From Rhodohalobacter mucosus (GTDB lineage: Bacteria > Bacteroidota > Rhodothermia > Balneolales > Balneolaceae), in the NCBI RefSeq assembly GCF_003150675.1, contig NZ_QGGB01000007.1, positions 334,891 through 398,890 of the forward strand: a DNA stretch of 64,000 bases, in the 5' to 3' direction. The notes under the pieces were generated by a model, which saw only the letters and a list, made by a program, of their open reading frames with translations, ran no database searches and was not told where the DNA came from. Made by a program: the position numbers and the translations under genes. Positions 45,434 to 54,249 of the stretch are shown here, one piece after another (position 1 is the stretch's first letter; every line of letters starts with the position of its first letter).

Positions 45434-46651
45434 ATGCTAGAGAAACTAAATAACAATCATCTAGTAGAATATCTGGCTAAAATTGAACCTAAAGTTTCTG
45501 GTGATACTACTTTAGATTTGTTTATGAATCAGCAACGACAACCTAAGATCAGCTCGGACAATTTAGGTATAAAACTATTTGAGCATTTTTATGACATTAA
45601 AAATATGATGCTTAGCTATGATCACCGATCAAAAGAAATGATAAATACGTTAAAATTTCTACTAGGTGACGACAAAATTATTTCTAAAAACTTTATTTCT
45701 AACATCATATTGTTTCTTCCATTCCTTAGGAGGAAAAATATATGTGTAGATCATAATAACCCACATTATATTTTAGAACAAATTGTAGTAAAATATAAAC
45801 CTCCAGCTTTTTTGTATTCAGTTTGGGATCAGCCACTGGATGTTCGAAATGTCAAATGGTTAATTTGGTTTGTATGTCTATCACAGGGCGCAAGTCTAAA
45901 AAAAGTTTCGAAGTTATTTAATTGGAGTTACCCTGTTAAGCTGCAAAAACACTTATATCATGTACCTGCACATTATGATACATATTATGGAGTGCTTTTT
46001 GCTTGGATAATGTATAAGAGTGGTAGTATAAGGGATGCTACTCTAATAGTGGATTACCCTTTTTTTTCACATGGAATTGATCTCACGGAACCAAAAGAAA
46101 ATGACACATTTATATCGTACTGGCATAGTTTTATTAATTGGCTACTGAAACAGAGTAGTAAATTAACAGATGCTGAATTGTATAGCTTACTTCACTTTAG
46201 TGAAATCATTTACAAGAATGAGTCTCAAGTTTCAAGAGGGAATATCACTTGGAAGGGCAGGTCAGCAAAAAAAATGATTGAGGAGTACCAGAGGTTATTA
46301 ATGAATTGTGATTATAAACACCCATATCTGCATTGGGAAAAAAGGTTCAAGAGTTGGTTTACTGAGACAAATGATGGAGATGTATGGTCTATTGAAGAAA
46401 TCGACAGCAGTTTACAGTTAAAAGAAGAAGGAGAGATTATGCAACACTGTGTATTTGATCATTTAAATGAAGTGCTTAATGATCAAATTTCGGTATTTTC
46501 GCTAACTAGGAATAAAGTAAAGCAAATCACTATTTCTTATTCACTAGATCACTTTGATATACTACAAATTCGTGGGAAGAGGAACAGGGCACCAAACAAA
46601 AAGGAAAAGCAAATAATCGGTTTATGGCTTGAACAATTAAATTCTAATTAA
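45434..46651 (+). CDS. PcfJ-domain protein
   Basis: 405 residues. The C-terminal ~75 residues match the PcfJ-like domain: LKEEGEIMQHCVFDHLNEVL with the HCV core, FSLTRNKVKQITISY, and ILQIRGKRNRAPNKKEKQII with the RGKxNRxP motif. PcfJ-like proteins occur on conjugative elements and phages; their biochemical role is not established. The N-terminal 300 residues are not recognised. It is strongly AT-rich like the rest of the island, and its stop codon shares TTAA with the stop of the convergent, GC-richer MBL gene, which marks the island's right edge. Confidence 0.75.
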   Translation: MLEKLNNNHLVEYLAKIEPKVSGDTTLDLFMNQQRQPKISSDNLGIKLFEHFYDIKNMMLSYDHRSKEMINTLKFLLGDDKIISKNFISNIILFLPFLRRKNICVDHNNPHYILEQIVVKYKPPAFLYSVWDQPLDVRNVKWLIWFVCLSQGASLKKVSKLFNWSYPVKLQKHLYHVPAHYDTYYGVLFAWIMYKSGSIRDATLIVDYPFFSHGIDLTEPKENDTFISYWHSFINWLLKQSSKLTDAELYSLLHFSEIIYKNESQVSRGNITWKGRSAKKMIEEYQRLLMNCDYKHPYLHWEKRFKSWFTETNDGDVWSIEEIDSSLQLKEEGEIMQHCVFDHLNEVLNDQISVFSLTRNKVKQITISYSLDHFDILQIRGKRNRAPNKKEKQIIGLWLEQLNSN

Positions 46652-47493
46652 ACATCCTTCAGCACGTATCTCTTTTTCTTATCAAGTGAGATTTGGCCGG
46701 ATTTTTTGTAGAGGGAGTGGTAGAAGAACATCACTGCTTTTTCTTTTAGAGCCTGACGCAGGAGGATTGTTTTGGCTTTTTTGGACTGGAGTGGGTCCAG
46801 ATCTACCATCTTCATGGAGTAGTGGTTAAGGTGGTATTCGGTGGGGATCAGGTCGCCCATGTAGTAGCCGGCTTTTTCGCTGCTTTCGATTTTAACGATC
46901 AGGTGACCGGGAGTATGTCCGCCGGTTTTCATCAGGGTAATGCCGGGGATCAGCTCGAAAATGTCGTTCTCCATGAATGTGAACCGCTCTTCGGCGGCCA
47001 GCCTGTAGAGCTCATCCAGCCGGTATCCGGCACCTTTTACGTTTGTGCCCTGTTCCGACTCGGTCAGTGCGTGCTCCCATTCCAGCCGGTGCAGATGGTA
47101 TTTTGCATAGGGAAATACGGCACAGGTTTTGATATGCTGATCAACGAATGTGCAGCCTGCGGCATGATCGTAGTGCAGGTGGCTGAGGATTACGTGGTGG
47201 ATATCCTCCGGACGCAGGCCGAAGATGTTCAGATTGGTCACCACATTGGAGGTATCGCGGTAACGGCTGTTGTAATCGAGTCCCCAGCCAAGGCCGGGAT
47301 CCACCACAATATTGGTTTCACCGTTGGTAATCAGAAGGGGATCAATGCCCAGTGCAGAGGAGTACCTGCCGAGCGAGGGGTCGTCGGCCGCATGACGGAT
47401 GCGACCGGGATCCATCTTTTGAAAGGTACCGTCTTCGAACAGCTCAAAAAAACCTTCGCTGAGCTGTTCTATGGCAAAATCGCCGATCTGCAT
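46648..47493 (-). CDS. MBL-fold metallo-hydrolase
   Basis: 281 residues of the metallo-beta-lactamase fold. The metal site is VILSHLHYDHAAGCTF (HxHxDH at about residues 113-118), with later histidine in MKTGGHTPGHLIVKI, aspartate in GYYMGDLIPTEYHLNH and a final His in FFYHSLYKK. Members of this subgroup are lactonases or glyoxalase-II-like hydrolases. No signal peptide, so cytosolic. Base composition is that of the host chromosome, in contrast to the convergent PcfJ gene with which it shares four bases. Substrate unknown. Confidence 0.88.
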   Translation of the reverse strand: MQIGDFAIEQLSEGFFELFEDGTFQKMDPGRIRHAADDPSLGRYSSALGIDPLLITNGETNIVVDPGLGWGLDYNSRYRDTSNVVTNLNIFGLRPEDIHHVILSHLHYDHAAGCTFVDQHIKTCAVFPYAKYHLHRLEWEHALTESEQGTNVKGAGYRLDELYRLAAEERFTFMENDIFELIPGITLMKTGGHTPGHLIVKIESSEKAGYYMGDLIPTEYHLNHYSMKMVDLDPLQSKKAKTILLRQALKEKAVMFFYHSLYKKSGQISLDKKKRYVLKDV

Positions 47494-47678
47494 AAAGGAT
47501 TTTGTTGTGTGATGATGATATCTGGTCAGCCTTGCGTCAGACCTGAATTAACTATAATCAAAAACCGGGGCTAATGGCAAATCAAGTTCTATGTCAGAAT
47601 TCTTAATGAATTATCAAGTGGCTGAAATAGAATTGATGCAATTTAAATAGCTTGTGATCTCTACATAATGAGTCAAAA

Positions 47679-47716
47679 CCACCCCCTGCCCCTCCTTAAA
47701 AAGGAGGGGAGTCTAT
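47679..47716. repeat. Dispersed repeat with perfect CCCCTCCTT/AAGGAGGGG hairpin
   Basis: CCCCTCCTT at 47689-47697 and AAGGAGGGG at 47701-47709 are perfect inverted arms around AAA. Flanks match those at 17601-17665. It could also act as a terminator between the two genes. Confidence 0.75.
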
Positions 47717-47761
47717 TTGCCTTCTATCTGATCCTGAATTCACCCAATGCTTATTCCCTAA

Positions 47762-49549
47762 TCAATCAATATCAATTCTGATCGGCAGCAATGCCCAGTT
47801 CATGCCGAGCGGCTGGCTGAGCAGCATCTGCACATCGGTCAGATCGTTTTTGGCCTGCTGTGGAATCCAGCTGGTCAGCATCGCTTTCATCTGTGAATTT
47901 GCGGAACCGAACAGCGCCTCATAGATATCCTTTTTCTTTGGGAAGGTCTCGACACGGTAGGCCTCAACCTCCGCCATTTCGGCCGCTACCTCGATGGCAC
48001 GGTCCACGTCTCCGAGAAGATCCACCAGGCCTACTTCAAGAGCGGCGGCTCCTGTATACACGCGCCCACGGGCGATCACATTTACCTCGTCTCGTGTCAT
48101 GCCGCGGTTCTCGGCCACACGCGCCAGAAAGGCTTCATAGCCGTTTTCGATCGACTCCTGAATAACAGACCGCTCGGAGGGCGTAAAGGAGTCCGAAAGG
48201 TCGTAAAGATCGGCATATTCATGGGTTGTGAGCGTTTCATAGTCGATACCGATCTTGTCATCAAAAAACTCTTCAAAGTTGAAAAGCAGGTTGAAGATCC
48301 CGATCGATCCTGTGATCGTGTTCTCGGCCGCCATCACCGTGTCGGCTCCCATCGCCATATAGTATCCGCCGGATGCGGCAACGGACCCCATGGATGCGAC
48401 AACCGGCACCTTTTCAGAAGCTGTTTTCAGATGATGCCAGATCAGGTCGGAAGTGGTGACCGCTCCGCCCGGGCTGTTGATGTGTACTACAATCGCTTTC
48501 ACATTATCGTCATCCAGGGCGTCATCAAGCTGTTTTTTGACGCTTGATGCGGTGATACCGCTTGTGTTTCCGAACGGGTTGTCGGGCAGGTTCGGCAGGA
48601 TAGCGCCGCTGGTATAGATCACGGCAATCTTGTCCTGCGTTTCGGGCATCTCCACCCCGGCACTGGCATAACTTACGCGTCCGTATCGGCCGAAGGAGAC
48701 GGTTGTCAGGTCATCGTCCTCTTCCACGCCAATACGCGCCTTGATCATCGCTTCCACTTCATCCTCAAACGCAATGGCGTCAATCAGTCCGTTTTCGAGC
48801 GCAAAGTTGACGCGGTCAACTGGAGGGGTATTCAGCAATTCATTGACCTCTTCAGCACTGTAGCCCGTTCGCTCCATCACTGCATTGACAAACGTATCGG
48901 TCGCTGCGTTGAGGATCTCACGGGTTTGCTGCCTGCTTTCCGGAGAGCTTGAGGTATTAGTAAACGGCTCCACGGCAGACTTGTATTCACCCACCCGGAA
49001 AATTTCCGGCTCAATGCCGATCTTATCCAGCATGTCGCTGTAGAAGGTGAACTGTGCCACGAATCCGTCGAACTGGAAACCGGTTTGAGGAGGCGAAAAG
49101 ATGCTGTCGGCCGTGGTTGCCAGAAAATAGGACTGTTCATTCATGCCGATATCGTCGGTGCTGAAATAGAGCGGCTTTCCGCTCTCTTTGAAGTCAGTAA
49201 AATATCCGCGGGCCGTTTCCAGGTTTGCCCACGAGGAGCCTACAAGGTTTGTTTTTACCCAAACAGCCTCAATATTGTCATCTGCGGCGGCTTTTTTTAG
49301 AGTGCTCTTCAGTGTTTCCAAAGAAAATCGTATACCGGCCTCCGGATTGAAAAGTTCGTCAACCGGATCTTCAACAGCCTTGGCAGGGATGCCGCCGGGC
49401 AGGTTGATGGTCAGTACGGTGTTTGAGCGGATATAGGGTTCGGGTTCGGCTGAACTGCTCACCAATGTTGCGAACAAAATCAGTACCAGAATCAAAATAC
49501 CCAATATGGTTCCCAGAATGGAGGCCAGAAATGTCTTGAAAAATTGCAT
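47762..49549 (-). CDS. sppA: Signal peptide peptidase SppA (long form)
   Basis: 595 residues, tandem-domain SppA of the 67-kDa type. An N-terminal membrane anchor (TIGILILVLILFATLV-like segment at about residues 10-30) is followed by two S49 peptidase domains. The nucleophile serine lies in VASMGSVAASGGYYMAMGAD in the second domain, and the general-base lysine of this class is expected in the first domain (near EIFRVGEYKSAVEPF). NTITGSIGIFNLLFNFEEFF is a further family hallmark. It degrades leftover signal peptides in the membrane. It stands as a single gene, divergent from the FAD enzyme at 49,665. Confidence 0.95.
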   Translation of the reverse strand: MQFFKTFLASILGTILGILILVLILFATLVSSSAEPEPYIRSNTVLTINLPGGIPAKAVEDPVDELFNPEAGIRFSLETLKSTLKKAAADDNIEAVWVKTNLVGSSWANLETARGYFTDFKESGKPLYFSTDDIGMNEQSYFLATTADSIFSPPQTGFQFDGFVAQFTFYSDMLDKIGIEPEIFRVGEYKSAVEPFTNTSSSPESRQQTREILNAATDTFVNAVMERTGYSAEEVNELLNTPPVDRVNFALENGLIDAIAFEDEVEAMIKARIGVEEDDDLTTVSFGRYGRVSYASAGVEMPETQDKIAVIYTSGAILPNLPDNPFGNTSGITASSVKKQLDDALDDDNVKAIVVHINSPGGAVTTSDLIWHHLKTASEKVPVVASMGSVAASGGYYMAMGADTVMAAENTITGSIGIFNLLFNFEEFFDDKIGIDYETLTTHEYADLYDLSDSFTPSERSVIQESIENGYEAFLARVAENRGMTRDEVNVIARGRVYTGAAALEVGLVDLLGDVDRAIEVAAEMAEVEAYRVETFPKKKDIYEALFGSANSQMKAMLTSWIPQQAKNDLTDVQMLLSQPLGMNWALLPIRIDID

Positions 49550-49664
49550 TATAGATCAGATTACTTGTTAAATTTACCCCGCGTGAATGAGAGCGGCGCC
49601 GCATGTGTTGGTTAAACTTACTAAAACCAATAATTCATTCCACGAATTTTTATCTGTACGAAAT

Positions 49665-51272
49665 ATGAAACAATTTGATTCACTCATTATCGGTTCAGGA
49701 CACAACGGCCTGGTTACCGGTTGCTACCTGGCCAAAGCGGGAATGAAAGTTGGGGTACTGGAACGGCGCGACACCATCGGCGGAGCCGTCTGCACGGAAA
49801 CCATGTTTCAAAGCGAGGAAAACCCGAATGGTTTTCGAATGGACGTGGGATCCTCTGTTCATATCATGATCCATCAGACCGGTATTATCGAAGAGCTTGG
49901 CCTCACGGATTACGGGTTGGAGTATATCGAGATGGACCCTTTCATGAGCTATCCGGTGCCGGACGGGAAAGGGGTGATCCACTTTCACAAAGACCTGGAC
50001 CGAACGCTGGAGTCCATTGCAGCTGTAGCCCCGGAGGATGTAGCCAATTACAAGGAGTTCATCGATTTCTGGGGACGGATCAATCGCGGCGTGCTGAAAG
50101 CGTTTATGGTGCCGCCTACGGGGAAGAATATATTCACCGAAATGGCCAAGGGGCAGATCCGTGACGGGTCGATGTTCAAAAAAGGGGAGCAGATCGACGG
50201 GCTGCAGAAAATCCTGGGCAGCTACGGGGGCGTGGTGGAGAAATCTTTCAAAAACCCTTACCTGAAAGCGGCCCTGACCTGGTTTGCCGCTCAGTCGGGC
50301 CCATTGCCCGACCAATCCGCCACGGGCGATTTTGTGGGCTGGCAGTCGATGCTCCATGAAAGCGGCGCAAAGCATCCGAAAGGTGGGAGCGGTATGCTTA
50401 CCCAGGCAATGAAAAACCTCATTGAAGAGTACGGCGGCGAGGTGATTGCGGATTCTCCCGTCAAAAAAATTGACATCGCAGACGGAAAAGCGAGGGGCGT
50501 GGTTACGGAAAATGATGACTACTACAAGGCAGACCTGATCGTTTCCAACGCGCACGTGCAGACCACCATGATGAAACTGGTTGGCCGTGAACACCTCGAT
50601 GCTTCCCTTTTTACAAAGGTGGAGAATATTCAGGTGGGCAACGGGTTCGGTATGGTGATCCGCTGCGCGGTGGAGGAGCTGCCGGAGTATACAGCCGCAC
50701 CCGGTGATCCGCTGATTCACAACGGCATGCAGCTGCTGGCCCCGTCGGTCGGGTACATGAACCGCGCCATCGGTGATTATATGAAAGGGAATCCGCCGGA
50801 AGAGCCGGCTGTCCTCGCGATGACCTTTTCCAAAATCGACCCTGAAGTGGCCAAAGACGGGAAACACACCCTCTTTGCCTGGGCCCAGTGGCATCCGTAT
50901 GAACTGTCGAACGGCCGGAACTGGGATAACATCCGCGAACGGGAAGCGGACAAGATCTATGGCGTGGTGGAGAGATACGCGCCCAACATGAAGGGGAAGC
51001 TGATCGACCGCTACATTCAATCACCGCTCGATATCGAGCGCAAGCACGGACTGCTGCGCGGTAACGTAATGCACGTGGAGATGAATTTTGACCAGATGTT
51101 CATGTTCCGTCCGGTTCCGGAGCTGAGCCGGTACGAAACCCCTATTGAAAACCTCTATCTTTCCAGCGCATCCTGTCATCCTGGCGGCGGGGTATTTGGA
51201 GCCGCCGGGTACAATGCGGCACAGGTGATATTGAAAAAAGGAACTAAAAAATTCTTTGGGAGCAAAAGGTGA
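49665..51272 (+). CDS. FAD-dependent oxidoreductase, phytoene-desaturase-like
   Basis: About 535 residues. It opens with DSLIIGSGHNGLVTGCYLAK and LERRDTIGGAVCTE, the FAD-binding fold of the CrtI/RetSat group, and ends with SSASCHPGGGVFGAAGYNAA, the second FAD contact. The ATG at 49665 (MKQFDSLIIG) is chosen because the fold starts immediately; the frame is open to 49587 without homology. It is coupled to alanine racemase downstream: the racemase GTG lies inside its stop (GTGA). It shares architecture with the enzyme at 5,450-6,916. The substrate is unknown. Confidence 0.88.
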   Translation: MKQFDSLIIGSGHNGLVTGCYLAKAGMKVGVLERRDTIGGAVCTETMFQSEENPNGFRMDVGSSVHIMIHQTGIIEELGLTDYGLEYIEMDPFMSYPVPDGKGVIHFHKDLDRTLESIAAVAPEDVANYKEFIDFWGRINRGVLKAFMVPPTGKNIFTEMAKGQIRDGSMFKKGEQIDGLQKILGSYGGVVEKSFKNPYLKAALTWFAAQSGPLPDQSATGDFVGWQSMLHESGAKHPKGGSGMLTQAMKNLIEEYGGEVIADSPVKKIDIADGKARGVVTENDDYYKADLIVSNAHVQTTMMKLVGREHLDASLFTKVENIQVGNGFGMVIRCAVEELPEYTAAPGDPLIHNGMQLLAPSVGYMNRAIGDYMKGNPPEEPAVLAMTFSKIDPEVAKDGKHTLFAWAQWHPYELSNGRNWDNIREREADKIYGVVERYAPNMKGKLIDRYIQSPLDIERKHGLLRGNVMHVEMNFDQMFMFRPVPELSRYETPIENLYLSSASCHPGGGVFGAAGYNAAQVILKKGTKKFFGSKR

Positions 51273-52339
51273 AAAATCATTTCCCGGATTCGCACGCAGA
51301 GATCCATCTTGGAACCATCCTCAACAACCTGCGCACCATTCACAAGAGAGCAGGTACGGAGAAAGTGTTTGCCGTTGTGAAGTGCGATGCCTACCGGCAC
51401 GGCGCCGTACGCGTATCGCGTCACATTGAGGATGCTGCTGACTGGTTTGGCGTGGCAAGCGTGGATGAGGGGATTCAGCTTCGGATGGGAGGCCTTAAAA
51501 AACCGATCCTGGTCTTCAATGTTCCGGGGTATGACACGGCGGCGGCCTACCATACACACAACCTCACAGCGACGGTCAGCCATAAAACCCATTTTGATAC
51601 TCTCATGGACGGCACACGATATCAGCTCAATTTTGACACGGGGATGGGACGGTTCGGCTTTATGCCGGAGGATGCAGCAGACGTGCGGCAGCTGGCCGTA
51701 ATGAATCAGCGGCTCTCCTGCAGCGGGATCTATTCGCACTACGCCACCGCCGATGATCCCGGCTCCGATTTTGTTCGTAAGCAGTATGAACGATTCAGCA
51801 ACATCACAGAGCTCTTCAAAGAGATCCCGCTCCGCCACATGAGCAATACGGGAGCTGTCGCAAATTATGATATCGGTCATTTCAACATGGTCCGCACCGG
51901 GGTCGGGATGCTTGGGTATAACTCCGGTGAGAAGCGGTATGACTGGCTGAAACCGGCCCTTACATGGAAAACCCGCATTGTGCAGATCCGCAAAATCAAA
52001 AAGGAAACACCGGTGAGCTACTCCTCAACCTGGAAAGCACCGCAGGAGGGGTACCTGGCAACCATTCCCGTTGGATATGGCGACGGCATTCCGCGATCAC
52101 TCAGCAACAAGCTGAAGGTGTGGATTGACGGTGAGCTCTATCCGCAGGTGGGGAATGTAACCATGGACAATATCATGGTTTTTTTGGGTGAAAAACAGCT
52201 TCCCGCAGAGACGGAAGTGACGCTGCTGGGCGGTGAGGGATGGAATGCACACGACTGGGCGGAAAAAGCGGGAACCAACGTGCATGAAATTCTGACCAAC
52301 ATAACCGGCAGGGTAGAGAAAATTTACGGTGAATCCTAA
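51269..52339 (+). CDS. alr: Alanine racemase
   Basis: 356 residues. The PLP lysine lies in FAVVKCDAYRHGAVRVS (residue ~35), a variant of the usual AVVKADAYGHG. The catalytic tyrosine side is VSYSSTWKAPQEGYLATIPV with GYGDGIPRSLSN, and VTMDNIMVFLG matches the C-terminal VCMDQ region. It makes D-alanine for peptidoglycan. It starts at a GTG overlapping the upstream stop (GTGA, 51269-51272). Substitution of Ala by Cys and Gly by Arg next to the lysine is uncommon but within the family. Confidence 0.93.
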   Translation: MKNHFPDSHAEIHLGTILNNLRTIHKRAGTEKVFAVVKCDAYRHGAVRVSRHIEDAADWFGVASVDEGIQLRMGGLKKPILVFNVPGYDTAAAYHTHNLTATVSHKTHFDTLMDGTRYQLNFDTGMGRFGFMPEDAADVRQLAVMNQRLSCSGIYSHYATADDPGSDFVRKQYERFSNITELFKEIPLRHMSNTGAVANYDIGHFNMVRTGVGMLGYNSGEKRYDWLKPALTWKTRIVQIRKIKKETPVSYSSTWKAPQEGYLATIPVGYGDGIPRSLSNKLKVWIDGELYPQVGNVTMDNIMVFLGEKQLPAETEVTLLGGEGWNAHDWAEKAGTNVHEILTNITGRVEKIYGES

Positions 52340-52369
52340 AATTCCGTATGATCTGACGGAGTGCAATGG

Positions 52370-52545
52370 AAGTCTCCCCTCGAGGGGAGTACCGCCGTCT
52401 GGCGGGGAGGGGTGTTACGTAGTGAAATTAAGGGTATTATTTAATTTTATAGGGACGAACCTCAGCTTAGAGGGTCATTCCCCAGACTCTCACGAGCCTC
52501 TCCCCCTTCCCACATAGTGATCCCAATGGGAAAAGGGGGACTATT
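52370..52545. repeat. Two variant copies of the CCCCTCC/GGAGGGG dispersed repeat
   Basis: The first (52370-52420) holds TCTCCCCTCGAGGGGAGTAC and GGCGGGGAGGGG in the reverse orientation of the 17.6-kb copy. The second (52485-52545) holds CTCTCCCCCTTCCCA, a GTGATCCCAATGGG loop and AAAGGGGGACT. The gap between alr and the FKBP gene contains nothing else that I can support. Confidence 0.6.
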
Positions 52546-52593
52546 TCGTTTCAATTCCTTGACTTACCTCATGGACACCTGATGCGAAATCTA

Positions 52594-53133
52594 TCAGTTC
52601 ACGATGTTGGTGAGTTCAATATCGTACTGAAGCGTCGATTCACTGTATTCTGCGGTGAGGCCGGCTGTAACGTCTGCGTAGCCCTGTTCAGGCGAAACGA
52701 TGATCGTGCGGATTTCACCTACTTTCATCCCGGTCAATCCTTTTCGTAAGCCGGACGTATAGAGAAGAATCGGGCTTCTGGGGTTGATAATTCCGTTTGA
52801 AAGTCGAATCTGGTCTACGCGCTGGTTTGTAATGGGAAGGGCATTTCCATTGCTGAAGGAGCTGTAGATAATATCACCGTCAAGCGACCTGAGCGTTACA
52901 AGAAAGGAGATCTGATCGCGCTGGGTTACTGAAAACGTACCGGTTCCCTCTTCCAGAACATGCACGTCAATTCCGGGTTCTACGGTAACCGGGTCCACTT
53001 CAGTGTAATCGAAAGCCGGAGGCACGGTCGAAAAGTCGGGGGGCTCAAAGCTGAACGGATCCGTAGTGTCGCAGGAGGATAGTATAAAAATGACCAGAAG
53101 GGCCGGTATTAATCTCAAAACCGAAATTTGCAT
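52594..53133 (-). CDS. FKBP-type peptidyl-prolyl isomerase lipoprotein
   Basis: About 179 residues. The lipoprotein signal is LRLIPALLVIFILSSCDTTD with Cys at position 21 from the chosen ATG (53133); the longer frame starts at a TTG (53163). The FKBP domain has VHVLEEGTGTFSVTQRDQIS, the LRKGLTGMKVGEIRTIIVSP segment with the conserved GxxxGMxxGE pattern, and GYADVTAGL in place of GYG. It would assist folding of exported proteins from the outer membrane inner face. It lies 126 bp downstream of tatC. Confidence 0.87.
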   Translation of the reverse strand: MQISVLRLIPALLVIFILSSCDTTDPFSFEPPDFSTVPPAFDYTEVDPVTVEPGIDVHVLEEGTGTFSVTQRDQISFLVTLRSLDGDIIYSSFSNGNALPITNQRVDQIRLSNGIINPRSPILLYTSGLRKGLTGMKVGEIRTIIVSPEQGYADVTAGLTAEYSESTLQYDIELTNIVN

Positions 53134-53289
53134 GATTGCGTGATGGATAAAATTCTTTTTCAAAAGCCTTTACAGACTTAAGAAGTTAAAACTAATTGGT
53201 GAATGAATAAAATATGAATCGAGGATAAAAGCGGCCTGTTAATCACTCTGATTGTCACCCCAACATATAAACAGGGTGCTTTGCATCAA

Positions 53290-54159
53290 TTAAGAACCGC
53301 TCTGATTGCCAAACGCTTTTTCGAGCTCTTTCTTGCGTTTGCGCGCAGCAATTTTGCTTAGAAAAATGGCGAACTGGTAAAGAATGAGCAGGGGGAGTGC
53401 AATCATCATCTGTGAAATGGGATCGGGCGGGGTTAGAAACGCCGCAACAATAAGAATGGCAACCAGCGCATGGCGGCGGTATTTGCGCATGATGTCGGGA
53501 TCGAGCAGGCCCACTTTCGACAGAAAGTAACTGATTACGGGCACCTGAAAGATCACGCCGCATGCCAGCGTCCAAACAGCCACAGATGTAAAATATTCAT
53601 TGATATCGAACTCATTGCTTATAAAGTCGGAGATCACGAACTGGGTGAAAAACTGAACCGCGAAGGGAACCAGGATCAGATACCCGAAAGCTACACCCAG
53701 CAAAAAGAAGAAGGTGATGAAAAGCGAGTTCAGAAATGTTTTGATCTTTTCGCCTGACTCCAGTGCGGGCTCCACAAAAGCCCAGAGCTGAAAAATAAAG
53801 AGCGGTGACCCGATAATGATGCCGGTGATGATGAGCGTGCCCCAGTAGGTAAAGAACTGTCCGGGCAGCCGTCGTGAAATCAGAGAGAGTTCAACGGGAT
53901 CGATGGGCATCAGGCGGTACATGAAAAAGTCTGTGCCTGCGGGACCCAGGATGAGCTCTTTGATGATAAAGTCGCGAAAAAAGAAGGCCACCAGTACACC
54001 CGCCAAAACGCCAAGAAGTCCTTTCAGGATCCTCCAACGGAGTTCTTCCAGGTGGTCAAGAAACGACATATTAGCGGTCGGATCGACCTTGGGAGGCTTG
54101 GCCTTGGGGAGAATCCGCCCCATGATACCCCGCTTCGACTGTTCCGTACTATCGCTCAT
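53290..54159 (-). CDS. tatC: Sec-independent protein translocase TatC
   Basis: 289 residues with six transmembrane helices. The N-terminal signature MSFLDHLEELRWRILKGLLG (about residue 30) includes the conserved FxxHLxELRxR that binds twin-arginine signals. Conserved periplasmic loop residues are seen in LRRLPGQFFTYWGTLIITGI and later GVIFQVPVISYFLSKVGLL. It is the receptor of the Tat pathway, needed by the Tat substrates predicted at 9,903 and 13,814. A charged C-terminal tail (ARKRKKELEKAFG) is cytoplasmic. Confidence 0.95.
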   Translation of the reverse strand: MSDSTEQSKRGIMGRILPKAKPPKVDPTANMSFLDHLEELRWRILKGLLGVLAGVLVAFFFRDFIIKELILGPAGTDFFMYRLMPIDPVELSLISRRLPGQFFTYWGTLIITGIIIGSPLFIFQLWAFVEPALESGEKIKTFLNSLFITFFFLLGVAFGYLILVPFAVQFFTQFVISDFISNEFDINEYFTSVAVWTLACGVIFQVPVISYFLSKVGLLDPDIMRKYRRHALVAILIVAAFLTPPDPISQMMIALPLLILYQFAIFLSKIAARKRKKELEKAFGNQSGS

Positions 54160-54249
54160 CCGTATCGGCTATCTGTCTGTACTTTGTTTTATTGTGATGA
54201 ATTTGTGTAAAAGGCATTCAGAATCAGCAATCCGCTGATCAAAGGGTAT

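Noticed and set aside
49695..51020. 441-codon minus-strand frame
   Set aside because: Antisense to the FAD oxidoreductase, which has intact FAD motifs on the plus strand; no domain on the minus side.
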